Shown here piece after piece: positions 17,315 to 25,532 of a stretch of DNA of 64,000 nt. The position numbers were made by a program, and so were the translations under genes. How positions within the stretch are numbered: position 1 is the first letter of the stretch; every line of letters starts with the position of its first letter. The notes below the pieces were generated by a model. It searched no databases. It saw nothing but the letters and a program-made list of their open reading frames with translations, and was not told where the DNA came from. Source of the DNA: Candidatus Saccharimonadota bacterium (GTDB taxonomy: Bacteria; Patescibacteriota; Saccharimonadia; Saccharimonadales; UBA4665); NCBI GenBank assembly GCA_024635495.1, contig JAGXIT010000005.1, positions 186,001 through 250,000 of the forward strand, written 5' to 3'.

Positions 17315-17758
17315 CTAGTGCCGGTTCACGTAACCACGTGACTCCGTATTGCTCGATGACGTCTTGACGACGACGTGGTGCTGCTTCTGGGCGGCAAGAT
17401 CGTCAACCAAAGGGCTGACGGTGAGCCGAACCATGTTCAGTATCTCCTCGCAGAGCTGGTAGGCGTATGCCTTTGGGTCCGCAGAAGCGCCGGTCTTGAC
17501 CTTGATGAGCAGCATCTTCGAAAGCGGTGCATCCGTGCGACCGTGAACTTCAATGGAGTGGAAGTTCCGGTGGATTTGCGTTTCGCGGAGAGCCCTCTCG
17601 AAGAGATCCTCGTCCGTCGAGTAGAGGTGCATGTCGAGGCGGTACGTGTGTCCGTCAACCCACGAAGGCTCCCGCTTCAGTGCCAGCTCAACGACGACCT
17701 TGTCGTTTCCGCTGCCAGCACTGAGGTAGGCGCTTACTGAGGAATTCCGTTTTCCCAT
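17315..17758 (-). CDS. Hypothetical protein
   Basis: This 147-aa protein is not recognised. It has alternating beta-like segments (DKVVVELALKREP, KMLLIKVKTG) and a charged C terminus, no membrane helix or signal peptide. AGGAAG lies about 7 nt before the ATG, and a strong promoter is located at 17827-17855. Base composition appears more GC-rich than its neighbours, and an overlapping plus-strand frame is also open, so I keep some doubt. Confidence 0.55.
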   Translation of the reverse strand: MGKRNSSVSAYLSAGSGNDKVVVELALKREPSWVDGHTYRLDMHLYSTDEDLFERALRETQIHRNFHSIEVHGRTDAPLSKMLLIKVKTGASADPKAYAYQLCEEILNMVRLTVSPLVDDLAAQKQHHVVVKTSSSNTESRGYVNRH

Positions 17759-17826
17759 TGTGTCTTCCTATCTCTGCTTGTAGAGGTGCATTTGTCTTGC
17801 GGCATCCTATCCTTCAGGACTAACGA

Positions 17827-17855
17827 AGTATAATACACGTATAGACAAAAATCAA
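17827..17855 (-). promoter_or_regulatory. Promoter of the 17315-17758 gene
   Basis: Minus strand: -35 TTGATT (17850-17855), 17-nt spacer, -10 TATACT (17827-17832). It overlaps the divergent promoter of the 17881 gene (TAGACA, 17 nt, TAATAT). Confidence 0.65.
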
Positions 17856-17880
17856 CAAAAATGGTAATATAGGCTAAATT

Positions 17881-18414
17881 ATGACGAACATGGAACAACC
17901 CGGTGGCTCAGAGAGCCCTAGAGCTAATCACACTCCACACGAGAGTCAGCTATCTCCAGCTGATTTCTTTGGCGAGCTTATGATAGCCGCAGAGCTCAAG
18001 TTACTGACAGCGTTACATATTCAAGAGAAGACAAAGAAAGACAGGGCGCAATTTGCATGGGTAACTAAAGAATATGACGCTGCCCGCGAGATAGATTTGT
18101 TATGGTATCGGCTTGGCGAGTCACAGCAAATCGGTGACGGTGAAGACCTTATAGAAATAGGCATACCAACCCCTGAGATTAGCCATAATACAACGATCAC
18201 CGTGCAGGAAGCTGAGGCAGGGCTCACAAGCGTCAATCAAACGTTCATTCTAGTAGCAAACCCTAGAGATAAACAATCGGTGTTTGAACTGGATCAAGCA
18301 AATGCCCAGAATTATACCCGTGAAGGGCTAGACGGTAGCAATAGTACTATTTTGAGCGGGTTACTTGGTAAAATTTCGATGTATCACGTGCATCCAATTC
18401 GAACGCTTATATAA
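17881..18414 (+). CDS. Hypothetical protein
   Basis: This 177-aa soluble protein is not recognised. Residues 35-80 are helical and charged (EKTKKDRAQFAWVTKEYDAA); the rest is mixed. A -10-like TAATAT ends 10 nt before the ATG, with TAGACA 17 nt upstream, which predicts a very short leader. It is divergent from the 17315 gene and precedes groES. Confidence 0.55.
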   Translation: MTNMEQPGGSESPRANHTPHESQLSPADFFGELMIAAELKLLTALHIQEKTKKDRAQFAWVTKEYDAAREIDLLWYRLGESQQIGDGEDLIEIGIPTPEISHNTTITVQEAEAGLTSVNQTFILVANPRDKQSVFELDQANAQNYTREGLDGSNSTILSGLLGKISMYHVHPIRTLI

Positions 18415-18461
18415 TTCAGCCGAAGTTCGATAATTCTTGAGCTTTTGAAAATATACAGTTC

Positions 18462-18490
18462 TTGACCGGGAATTAGCACTCTAGTATAGT
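18462..18490 (+). promoter_or_regulatory. groESL promoter
   Basis: -35 TTGACC (18462-18467), 17-nt spacer, -10 TATAGT (18485-18490). Confidence 0.8.
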
Positions 18491-18499
18491 GAGTGCTAG
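18473..18499 (+). promoter_or_regulatory. CIRCE operator (HrcA site)
   Basis: TTAGCACTC, 9-nt spacer, GAGTGCTAG: the inverted repeat bound by the HrcA heat-shock repressor, differing from the consensus by the last base. It covers the spacer, the whole -10 and the start region of the groESL promoter, so HrcA binding should block RNA polymerase. hrcA itself is not in the window. Confidence 0.9.
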
Positions 18500-18559
18500 T
18501 ACTTTGGCATTATTTTTTGCGAGAAACGCTAAAGTTTCATCTAAATAGGAGGAGCTAGT

Positions 18560-18829
18560 ATGACTGTACCGATTGAACCAATGGCTGACTATGTCGTCGC
18601 GCAGCACGAAGAAGCAGCCACCAAGACCGCGAGTGGTCTGTATATCCCTGGGGGAGCCCAAGAAAAGCCAACCGTCGCTAAGGTAGTTGCCGTCGCAACA
18701 GGCGTAAAAAATGTAAAAGTTGGCGACAAAATCGTCTACAAGAGTTATAGCCAGACCGAGGTAAAAGTCGACGCTGAGCAGTACTTGCTCGTGAAAGAGG
18801 AAGACATCCTCGCGAAAGTGAAGGCGTAG
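18560..18829 (+). CDS. groES: Co-chaperonin GroES
   Basis: This 89-aa protein is the lid of the GroEL folding chamber. It shows the GroES pattern: PIEPMADYVVA at the N terminus, the mobile loop region KTASGLYIPGGAQEKP (residues 21-36) and the late GDKIVYKSYSQTEV. AGGAGG lies upstream of the ATG. First gene of the CIRCE-controlled operon. Confidence 0.95.
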   Translation: MTVPIEPMADYVVAQHEEAATKTASGLYIPGGAQEKPTVAKVVAVATGVKNVKVGDKIVYKSYSQTEVKVDAEQYLLVKEEDILAKVKA

Positions 18830-18832
18830 CAC

Positions 18833-18958
18833 ATGATTGAGCTCATTATTGCGATATTGGTGATGATTTGGCTATATCGTATCGAGTCCAATACCGCCAA
18901 GACGGCCGAATCACTTGGTCGCATCGAGGATAAATTAGCTGAAAAGGGGAAGAGATAA
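18833..18958 (+). CDS. 41-aa membrane protein between groES and groEL
   Basis: A short frame starts 3 nt after the groES stop and ends 1 nt before the groEL ATG, so it fills the gap. The protein has an N-terminal hydrophobic helix (residues 2-14, IELIIAILVMIWL) and a polar, amphipathic C-terminal part (ESLGRIEDKLAEKGKR). Its 3' end supplies the AGGGGAAGAG ribosome-binding stretch for groEL. It is not recognised. Exact fit to the intercistronic space favours a real coupled gene, but a spacer function cannot be excluded. Confidence 0.55.
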   Translation: MIELIIAILVMIWLYRIESNTAKTAESLGRIEDKLAEKGKR

Positions 18959-18959
18959 G

Positions 18960-20600
18960 ATGGCCAAAAAAGTATTTTATGATGAAGAAGCTCGCCGCCG
19001 CGTACTGGCTGGCGCCGAGATTTTATACAACGCAGTAAAGATGACGATGGGTCCGAAGGGGCGAAACGTCGTGATTAGCAAGAGCTACGGTGCGCCAACA
19101 GTGACACACGATGGCGTCACGGTCGCAAAAGGTGTCGATATCGCTGATGTCGACGACGAGACGCTCGGCTACAAAGTCGGTGCAGAGCTTATCAAACAAG
19201 CTGCCAGCAAGATGAACGACATGGCTGGTGACGGTACTACTACCGTGACGGTATTGACCTATCACATCTTGAGCGAAGCCAACAAGCTGATAGCTGCCGG
19301 TCACAATCCGATGCAGCTCCGTGCAGGGCTCGAAGCAGCCGCAAAAGAGGTGATAATCAAGCTCGAAGCCATGAGCGAAGACATCAAGAACGACAAGAAG
19401 CGCGTCGCAGAAGTCGCCACCATCTCTGCTGGGGACAACGAAATTGGGGTGCTTATCGCCGAGGTTATGGAACAAGTCGGCCGTGAAGGCATCGTCACTG
19501 TCGAGCAGGGTCAGGGGCTTGGGCTCGAGAGCGAAATCGTCGAGGGCTTTACCTTCGACAAAGGCTTCGTGAGCCCATACATGGTGACTGACACAAGTCG
19601 CATGGAGGCAGTCTACAATAAACCAGCCGTCGTGATTACTGACAAGAAAATCAACTCGGCGCAAGAAATATTCCCGTTGCTCGAGAAAATTATCCAGACA
19701 GGCAAGAAAGATATCATCATCATCGCTGAGGAAATCGAAGGTGATGCGCTGGGTGCGCTTATCTTGAATCGCCTGAAGGGTGCGCTGAACACGGTTGCTA
19801 TCAAGGCTCCTTCTTTCGGCGATAAGCGCAAAGAACTACTCGAGGATATCGCAATTTTGACCGGTGCGCAGGTGATTACCGATGACCGTGGCATGACATT
19901 TGAAAATGTCGATCTCGACGTGGTCGGTACTGCCCGCAGGGTTATCGTCGACAAGGATGAAACAACCATTATCGAAGGGGCTGGTGACGTTGCAGCGGTG
20001 AAGGCTCGCATGACGCAACTTGCTACTCAGGCTGATACGACGACGAGTTCGTTCGACAAAGATACGTATGAAAAGCGCCGAGCAGCCCTCAATGGCAAAG
20101 TTGCCGTCATAAAAGTCGGTGGTGCTACCGAGACCGAAATCGAAGAGAAGAAATATCGTGTCGATGACGCTGTCGCAGCAGTCAAGGCGGCTCTCGCCGA
20201 AGGTGTTGTGCCTGGTGGTGGCGTGACGCTCGTAAATCTTTCTGCAGTTGTAGCAGCGACAGATAAAGATAGTTCAACCGCAGCTGGCCGGGCACTGTTG
20301 ATACGTGCGCTCGAACAACCATTCCGGATATTGATGGAAAACTCTGGCCTCAACCCAGACGAGTGGCTACCTCAGGTGAAGAAAGCCAAAGCTGGGCAAG
20401 GCGTGGACGTCAATAATCCGACCAAGCTGCTTGATTTGAAGACTGCGGGTATCGTCGACCCAACACGGGTAACGAAAGAAGCGTTGCAAAACGCTGTTTC
20501 TATCGCTGGTACGAGTATGACGATGGGTGCACTTGTCGTCGAAGTGCCTGAGCCAAGGGCTGACGCGCCTGATATGGGCGGCGGCATGGGAATGATGTAG
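18960..20600 (+). CDS. groL: Chaperonin GroEL
   Basis: This 546-aa chaperonin forms the folding cage. It has the ATP-binding GDGTTT motif, the equatorial, intermediate and apical domains in standard order, and the GGGMGMM C-terminal tail. Full length for the family. Ends at a bidirectional terminator. Confidence 0.97.
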   Translation: MAKKVFYDEEARRRVLAGAEILYNAVKMTMGPKGRNVVISKSYGAPTVTHDGVTVAKGVDIADVDDETLGYKVGAELIKQAASKMNDMAGDGTTTVTVLTYHILSEANKLIAAGHNPMQLRAGLEAAAKEVIIKLEAMSEDIKNDKKRVAEVATISAGDNEIGVLIAEVMEQVGREGIVTVEQGQGLGLESEIVEGFTFDKGFVSPYMVTDTSRMEAVYNKPAVVITDKKINSAQEIFPLLEKIIQTGKKDIIIIAEEIEGDALGALILNRLKGALNTVAIKAPSFGDKRKELLEDIAILTGAQVITDDRGMTFENVDLDVVGTARRVIVDKDETTIIEGAGDVAAVKARMTQLATQADTTTSSFDKDTYEKRRAALNGKVAVIKVGGATETEIEEKKYRVDDAVAAVKAALAEGVVPGGGVTLVNLSAVVAATDKDSSTAAGRALLIRALEQPFRILMENSGLNPDEWLPQVKKAKAGQGVDVNNPTKLLDLKTAGIVDPTRVTKEALQNAVSIAGTSMTMGALVVEVPEPRADAPDMGGGMGMM

Positions 20601-20622
20601 TAGTTATATTCGACTTAGGTAT

Positions 20623-20650
20623 AAAACGACCACATCACGTGGTCGTTTTT
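20623..20650. terminator. Bidirectional terminator after groEL
   Basis: Stem AAAACGACCAC / GTGGTCGTTTT with a 5-nt loop, T-rich on both strands. It serves groEL and the convergent sortase-linked small gene. Confidence 0.85.
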
Positions 20651-20652
20651 CT

Positions 20653-20757
20653 TTACAGAAACAGTACGCTACTTGCGCGATTATTAAGTATGAGAAGTAG
20701 TGCGACACTGAGCATTAAGATGCCGAGCAATATCCAAAATTTCGTTCGTTCTCTCAT
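20653..20757 (-). CDS. 34-aa membrane protein coupled to the sortase
   Basis: This minus-strand small frame starts within the sortase stop (ATGA overlap). AAGGAGG ends 4 nt before the ATG, inside the sortase 3' end. The protein is a basic start (MRERTK) followed by one hydrophobic helix (FWILLGILMLSVALLLIL) and a short polar end. It ends just before the bidirectional terminator. The strong ribosome site and the overlap argue that it is translated; function unknown, perhaps a sortase partner. Confidence 0.6.
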   Translation of the reverse strand: MRERTKFWILLGILMLSVALLLILNNRASSVLFL

Positions 20758-21392
20758 GATGCCTCCTTCGGGGTTGCAACGACCACTAATCGATCGACAG
20801 GATTCCAGAGTGGGGTACAGGTGTAGAGTGTCAGCCGCGTGTCGCTGGTTGGTTCTTGGACGCTGACTTCGGTTGCCGGTACAGTACGAGTGCTCGACAC
20901 GCTGTAGAGATACAAGGTGCCTTGATACCAGAGGCCAATCTCATCCCCAACGGATAATTTATCGAGATAATAGAATACACCGCGTGGTCCCGTGTAAGAG
21001 AATCGATGACCAGCGATAACCGTATTGCTGCCCTCGTCCGGGGCGGCTGAGATTGGTAAGCGCCAAGCGCCAGCTTTCAATAGGGCAAAACTATCTGACA
21101 TGGGCCCTTCGACGAGAGGGGTGTCGAGTAGCATTTTTGGGATAACCAGGCCATCGGCATATGGTCCAGCGCGAAAGGCTACATCTTTTGGCGTAGTAGC
21201 TGGGTTTTCTGAGCTACTCGGCGGTGAGCTCTCGTATAGGCGGTCCGAATACACCTGAGTTGCCTGAGGGTCCCGACTATGCCACCAAAACGAAATGGCA
21301 GGGAGTAGTGGCATAAGGATGATATAGCCATTTATGACTAGTATGGCAATGAATAGCCCTAAATTAAGTCGGCGCCAGTGTATGTCACGCAT
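20754..21392 (-). CDS. Sortase (class E/D-like)
   Basis: This 212-aa transpeptidase cuts sorting signals and links surface proteins to the envelope. An N-terminal membrane helix (about 9-33) precedes the catalytic beta-barrel. The catalytic residues are visible: His129 in TVIAGH, Cys192 in TLYTC and Arg201 in DRLVV. A plausible substrate is the LAxTG protein at 9771-10163. The start follows TAAACT (with upstream TGC) by 8 nt. Confidence 0.9.
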   Translation of the reverse strand: MRDIHWRRLNLGLFIAILVINGYIILMPLLPAISFWWHSRDPQATQVYSDRLYESSPPSSSENPATTPKDVAFRAGPYADGLVIPKMLLDTPLVEGPMSDSFALLKAGAWRLPISAAPDEGSNTVIAGHRFSYTGPRGVFYYLDKLSVGDEIGLWYQGTLYLYSVSSTRTVPATEVSVQEPTSDTRLTLYTCTPLWNPVDRLVVVATPKEAS

Positions 21393-21472
21393 ATATATTT
21401 AGTTTAGCACTTACACTCTTCTCTTTTTACCGGAAAAAGAGAAGCAGAAAACCTCGGTACACTTCCGCTATC

Positions 21473-21562
21473 TTGGCAAACCGTTGCTAACAAGCACAAT
21501 CGCCACTCGAGAGAACACGAGATGGCTTGATAGATTGTGCTGTGCCACAACGGTTTGGCCAG
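21473..21562. repeat. Long imperfect palindrome
   Basis: Outer arms GGCAAACCGTTG / CAACGGTTTGGCC (21475-21486 / 21548-21560), middle arms AGCACAATC / GATTGTGCT (21493-21501 / 21533-21541), inner arms GCCACTCG / CGAGATGGC (21502-21509 / 21518-21526). The stacked stems would fold into one extended hairpin of about 90 nt. Confidence 0.7.
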
Positions 21563-21591
21563 GCTAGCTCCATAGTACCAAGTAAACCCAT

Positions 21592-21736
21592 GAGCAAAGC
21601 GAACCGGTGCAATGCATCGGCTTTAGGCTGAAGGACAAGGTCCTCCGAAAACTACTGAGCGTAGCGAACGGGGCGAAAGCCGAGCTTTAGAGCAAGAGGG
21701 GAGCTGATTCCGAATTTACTTCGAAACTGCGAGGAG
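21592..21736 (+). repeat. Dispersed repeat, two adjacent copies
   Basis: Copy alpha begins GAGCAAAGCGAAC (21592-21604) and contains CCGGTGCAATGCATCGG and GGCTTTAG; it resembles the minus-strand copy at 50859-50907. Copy A begins GAGCGTAGCGAAC (21657-21669), contains GCCGAGCTTTAG and ends GCGAGGAG; it matches copy B at 11811-11889. Confidence 0.65.
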
Positions 21737-21751
21737 AGCAAGGCTCTCCTG

Positions 21752-22297
21752 TTAATCCTTCTTCTGAGTGAAGTAATTGATTTCGTTGATAACGTCGAGT
21801 AGGGCTTGGGCACGAACCTTATCATCGGTGATAGATAGTGCAGCTGCGTGGGCGTCTTTGAGCAACTCTTGATTGTCGGTACTCTGGATCATCATCATTG
21901 TAGTTCGGAATTTCTCTTCTGGGTTCTGCTCGAGGTGAGTCACGAGTGGTGCGAGTTCGCCGAGAGCTTGCTGTTTGAGCTCGAGAAGTGGATTGTTGCC
22001 GTCTACTTCGGGCGCAGACTCAGACTCTTCTGCCTTCGGTGTTTCTTCTGGTGCTGGGGCTTCTGCTTCGGGAGTTGCTTGCGTCGTTTCGTCCGACAGA
22101 GCATCTTCAACTGAGGGTTGTTCCTGCGTAGGAGTAACCATTGGACTATTATCATCCGATGTCGCAGGTACACTTGCACCCGTCACTGCATCAACAGCTA
22201 GTGGATTTGTGTTCATATCCTGTACGGCAGCATCAGATACCATGTCATCTGGTATTTGTGCGGTTGTATTATCGTTTGCTTGGTGCCCGAAAAGCAT
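21752..22297 (-). CDS. Acidic protein of unknown function
   Basis: This 181-aa protein is not recognised. Residues 1-100 are Thr/Pro/Glu-rich and probably disordered; residues about 100-181 are helical (LLELKQQALGELAPLVTHLEQ ...). No membrane helix. ATG 22297 is preferred over the upstream in-frame TTG because AGGGGGT lies 5-6 nt before it. Confidence 0.55.
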   Translation of the reverse strand: MLFGHQANDNTTAQIPDDMVSDAAVQDMNTNPLAVDAVTGASVPATSDDNSPMVTPTQEQPSVEDALSDETTQATPEAEAPAPEETPKAEESESAPEVDGNNPLLELKQQALGELAPLVTHLEQNPEEKFRTTMMMIQSTDNQELLKDAHAAALSITDDKVRAQALLDVINEINYFTQKKD

Positions 22298-22378
22298 TTC
22301 CACCCCCTCGTTTGCGTTTGACCGCAGTTTCAATTAGCATTATCTGGTTAGTATAGTATCAAAAATTACGTTTATGCA

Positions 22379-22930
22379 CTAGCGTTTATAATCATCGGCG
22401 ACCCGGACGATGTCAGACTCTTCGGACGGATGGCTTGGGTCGGTGTGCTGCCAGATCTCCGCAACCAATGTATAGCTACCCTCAAGAGCTACGAGTCGAT
22501 GGCGTTCACCCGTCTCGAATTGGACAACTTCTCCAGCTTGTACTTTCACGAGTTCGCCTTGCTCGTTATTCGTGCTTATGTGGTAGCCACCAGGCGTCAA
22601 GAAGTGCCAGCGCTCTGCGCGATAGTCGTGATATTGCCAGCTCAATCGCTGGGCAGGGGCGACGACAAGAATTTTCGGGCTGAGTACCAGTTCTGAGTGG
22701 CCAAGTCGGGCTTCGACTGGGTCGAGTCCCGGAAAAAACTCAACCAGAAAACGATCAGCTTCATCATCGACGATGCGGTAGTAGGCTCCCCACGGTTTTT
22801 CTTCGTCAACATCAGAAAAGTGATAGTTTAAAGTATCTGCCAGCGTACTTCGCACAAGTTGCAGCGCTGCTGTTTTTGAAGTTGCTTGCTCAAGATCGAG
22901 GGATTGTAATAATTGTGCGTTTTGATTCAT
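22379..22930 (-). CDS. Phosphomannose isomerase type II-like cupin protein
   Basis: This 183-aa cupin has the hallmarks of the C-terminal domain of mannose-1-phosphate guanylyltransferase/mannose-6-phosphate isomerase: KPWGAYYRI, ILVVAPAQRLSWQYHDYRAERW (metal-binding His/Gln/Glu) and EIWQH...ESDIVRVADDY. The nucleotidyltransferase half is absent and there is an extra helical N terminus of about 45 residues. It may isomerise or bind a sugar phosphate for envelope glycans. TATAAT ends 8 nt before the ATG. Confidence 0.75.
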   Translation of the reverse strand: MNQNAQLLQSLDLEQATSKTAALQLVRSTLADTLNYHFSDVDEEKPWGAYYRIVDDEADRFLVEFFPGLDPVEARLGHSELVLSPKILVVAPAQRLSWQYHDYRAERWHFLTPGGYHISTNNEQGELVKVQAGEVVQFETGERHRLVALEGSYTLVAEIWQHTDPSHPSEESDIVRVADDYKR

Positions 22931-23008
22931 ATCAGTTGATTATAGCAGTAACAATAGTCCCAATAACAGCGAAAGGCAGACTTCACCCCCCTCTGTTATA
23001 CTAGTGCT

Positions 23009-24679
23009 ATGAAACAGGAGCTAGAGCAAGTTATCGCAGAGCTGGTCAAGACAGCTTACGACGTGGATGTCACCATCGAATTGACTAGACCAGAGGAACA
23101 ATTTGGTGATTTTGCTACCAACGTTGCCTTGCAACTAGCTAAGCAGGTTGGCAAAAACCCTCGTGAGATTGCCGATGCGTTGGCAGGAAAACTGCGGAGT
23201 GATGAGCGAATGAGCGAGGTCACGGTGGCCGGTCCGGGTTTCTTGAATCTGCGTCTCACCGATGAGGCCCTCGTCGCAGCCATTACGGCCGACCCCACCA
23301 AGACACTGGCAAGCAAGACGGTGCTTGTCGAATACTCAGACCCAAATCCTTTTAAGCCATTGCATGCCGGACATCTCTATACGACGCTTGTCGGCGACAT
23401 GATCGCCCGACTCGTCGAGCGCGCGGGTGCCGAGACGGTTCGCCTTAACTTTGGCGGTGACGTCGGCCTGCACGCCGGTAAAAGTATGTGGGCGATTATG
23501 CAAGCACTTGGAGGCGAAAACCCCGACAAACTTGCTGAGATCCCAGAGTCAGACCGACCAGCCTGGCTTGGTGCACGGTATGTCGAGGGCAATAATGCCT
23601 ATGAAGAGGATGAAGCAGCGAAGCAGGCAATTGTCGACACGAACAAGCGTATCTACGCGCTGCACGATAGTGTTGACTATGACTCGCCATTTGCACAAAT
23701 ATATTGGGCGTGTCGACAGTGGAGCTACGACTACTTCGCGACACTGTATGATCAGCTGCAAGTCGTGCCCTTCGACCGCTATATCCCAGAGAGCGAAGTT
23801 ACCCCGCTTGGCCTCAAGACCGTAAAGAAACAACTTGAAGAGGGAGTGTTTGTCGAGAGTGATGGGGCTGTCATATTTCGCGGCGAAGACATTGGGCTGC
23901 ATACCCGTGTATTTATCAATTCAGAGGGCCTTCCCACGTACGAGACAAAAGACGTCGGGCTGAGCCTGACCAAGTGGCAAGATTATTCATTTGACGAATC
24001 TATCATCATCACCGCGAATGAACAGATGCAATACATGCAGGTAGTGATTGCGGCGATTCACGCCTTTGCGCCAACGCCAGCTGAGCGGACACGACACCTG
24101 ACACACGGAGTTGTGAAGCTACAAGGGGGCGTAAAGATGAGCTCGCGTAAAGGCAATGTCGTCACGGCGCTAGAAATTCTCGAAGCAGCTCGTGCCGCCG
24201 GAGCAGCCAATGGCACAAATCCAAATGAGGAGACGATACTCGCGGCTGTGAAGTACGCCTTCGCCAAGAATCGCATCGGTGGTGACATCATGTATGATCC
24301 GCTCGAATCAATCGCACTGGAAGGAAATAGCGGGCCATATCTGCAATACGCCCATGCCCGTGCCTGCAGTATCCTCGCCAAGGCACCGGACACCGAAAAA
24401 ATACTCAAGACTGATGCATTACAGCCCGATGAGCGCCGGATGCTTCGTATTCTTGGTGAATACCAAGAAGCTGTGGCACGAGCGACTACGGAGCTGATGC
24501 CACACCATATCTGCACCTATCTATATGAACTTGCCCAAGCGTTCAATCGTTTTTACGAGAACAACCGGGTGATTGGCGACGAGCGTGAAGCACTCCGTCT
24601 TGCTATCGTTGAGCGCTACGCCGAAATCTTACGCACCGGACTCGAGCTACTAGGCATCCACGCACCTGAGCGAATGTAA
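23009..24679 (+). CDS. argS: Arginyl-tRNA synthetase
   Basis: This 556-aa class I synthetase has an N-terminal Add-1 domain, the HIGH-type motif KPLHAGHLYT near residue 115, a KMSK-equivalent GGVKMSSRKGNVV and a C-terminal DALR helical anticodon-binding domain. TATACT (22997-23002) ends 6 nt before the ATG with an extended TG, so the message is probably leaderless. Confidence 0.95.
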   Translation: MKQELEQVIAELVKTAYDVDVTIELTRPEEQFGDFATNVALQLAKQVGKNPREIADALAGKLRSDERMSEVTVAGPGFLNLRLTDEALVAAITADPTKTLASKTVLVEYSDPNPFKPLHAGHLYTTLVGDMIARLVERAGAETVRLNFGGDVGLHAGKSMWAIMQALGGENPDKLAEIPESDRPAWLGARYVEGNNAYEEDEAAKQAIVDTNKRIYALHDSVDYDSPFAQIYWACRQWSYDYFATLYDQLQVVPFDRYIPESEVTPLGLKTVKKQLEEGVFVESDGAVIFRGEDIGLHTRVFINSEGLPTYETKDVGLSLTKWQDYSFDESIIITANEQMQYMQVVIAAIHAFAPTPAERTRHLTHGVVKLQGGVKMSSRKGNVVTALEILEAARAAGAANGTNPNEETILAAVKYAFAKNRIGGDIMYDPLESIALEGNSGPYLQYAHARACSILAKAPDTEKILKTDALQPDERRMLRILGEYQEAVARATTELMPHHICTYLYELAQAFNRFYENNRVIGDEREALRLAIVERYAEILRTGLELLGIHAPERM

Positions 24680-24702
24680 TACTCACAAAGGAGGCTACGT
24701 TT

Positions 24703-25092
24703 ATGGCGAAGCAAATCAATCCAAATCTCACCGATGAGCAAAAGCAAGTGTTGTTTGAAGCTGGCACAGAGCTACCGGGTACCGGTAAGTTTGTCGATGA
24801 GACGGCCGATGGCACGTACACTTGCGCAAACTGTGACGCCACGCTCTTCATGAGTGACGCGAAGTACGAATCAACTACGCCTGGGCTCGTTGGCTGGCCA
24901 AGCTTCGCGGAGGCGGCAAAAAACGAAGCCTTAGTACTAACCCCAGACGACACACTCGGTATGCAGCGGACCGAAGTTTCCTGTGCGAATTGTGGCGTGC
25001 ACTTGGGGCATCTATTTGAGGGTGTCGAGGATCACCCCTCAGGGAGGCACTTCTGTATTAACTCGTGTGCTTTAGACTTTAAGAAACAGTAG
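24703..25092 (+). CDS. msrB: Peptide methionine-R-sulfoxide reductase MsrB
   Basis: This 129-aa enzyme repairs methionine-R-sulfoxide. Two CxxC zinc pairs (CANC and CANC), GWPSF and the catalytic RHFCINSC are present. A strong AAAGGAGG site precedes the ATG, and it lies 23 nt after argS. Its last 14 nt overlap the end of the convergent HxlR gene. Confidence 0.92.
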   Translation: MAKQINPNLTDEQKQVLFEAGTELPGTGKFVDETADGTYTCANCDATLFMSDAKYESTTPGLVGWPSFAEAAKNEALVLTPDDTLGMQRTEVSCANCGVHLGHLFEGVEDHPSGRHFCINSCALDFKKQ

Positions 25093-25438
25093 CAGTCTGT
25101 CCGTCTTTAGAGGGATAGCGCTCGCCCCAGTTGGCCATGTTTCGGAGAATTGGCACGAGGTCTTTGCCTTTTTGAGTCAGGTGATACTCGCAGCGGTTTG
25201 GTGCGCCAGCGCATGAATCTTTTTGAATAATGTCGTGGCGTTCGAGCTCATCGAGGCGGTTGCTCAGGGTGCGGGGATTGATACCTTCGACGGTACGCTC
25301 AAGCTCACAAAAACCTTTGGCGCCACTATGTAGGTCGCGTAGGATAAGGGCGGTCCATTTTTGGCCGAGGATTTCTGCTGCTGCAGCAATGCAACCAACA
25401 TGGTTTTCGAGCGGTTGAGTGGGAGAGGGTGATTTCAT
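25079..25438 (-). CDS. HxlR-family transcriptional regulator
   Basis: This 119-aa winged-helix regulator has the HxlR signature: a conserved Cys near the N terminus (VGCIAAAAEILGQKWTALIL), GINPRTLSNRLDELE as recognition region and the wing NRCEYHLTQKG. The family often senses electrophiles or redox state through that Cys. I start at 25438 (MKSPSPTQ); the longer frame would translate through the divergent operator region. It is divergent from the FMN reductase gene, its likely target. Confidence 0.85.
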   Translation of the reverse strand: MKSPSPTQPLENHVGCIAAAAEILGQKWTALILRDLHSGAKGFCELERTVEGINPRTLSNRLDELERHDIIQKDSCAGAPNRCEYHLTQKGKDLVPILRNMANWGERYPSKDGQTATVS

Positions 25439-25468
25439 AATTTCTCTTGCAATAACAGCACTATATAA

Positions 25469-25495
25469 TGTATAGTACTTAAGTAATACTATACA
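25469..25495. promoter_or_regulatory. Palindromic operator between HxlR and FMN reductase genes
   Basis: Perfect 9-bp arms TGTATAGTA / TACTATACA with a 9-nt centre (CTTAAGTAA). Its position between divergent genes suggests binding by the HxlR-type regulator. Confidence 0.6.
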
Positions 25496-25532
25496 AAGTA
25501 TATCATATAAACAAATGAAGGGACATAAACAG

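Larger units (their letters stand above)
21393..21751. other. Hairpin-rich intergenic region
   Basis: No gene. It holds an 11-bp perfect hairpin CTTCTCTTTTT-accgg-AAAAAGAGAAG (21418-21444), a long imperfect palindrome (21473-21562), two adjacent copies of the dispersed repeat family (21592-21736) and the hairpin AGGAGAGC-aag-GCTCTCCT (about 21732-21750). Confidence 0.6.

Noticed and set aside
17375-17740. 121-aa plus-strand frame opposite the 17315-17758 gene
   Set aside because: The minus frame has a consensus promoter and a ribosome site; the plus frame has neither.
19023-19664. 213-aa frame antisense to groEL
   Set aside because: Open frame forced by groEL codon usage; the sense strand is clearly GroEL.
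21418-21444. Hairpin CTTCTCTTTTT/AAAAAGAGAAG as a sortase-related terminator
   Set aside because: It lies upstream of the sortase on its strand, has an A/T-rich stem without a following T tract on either strand and no gene clearly ends there.
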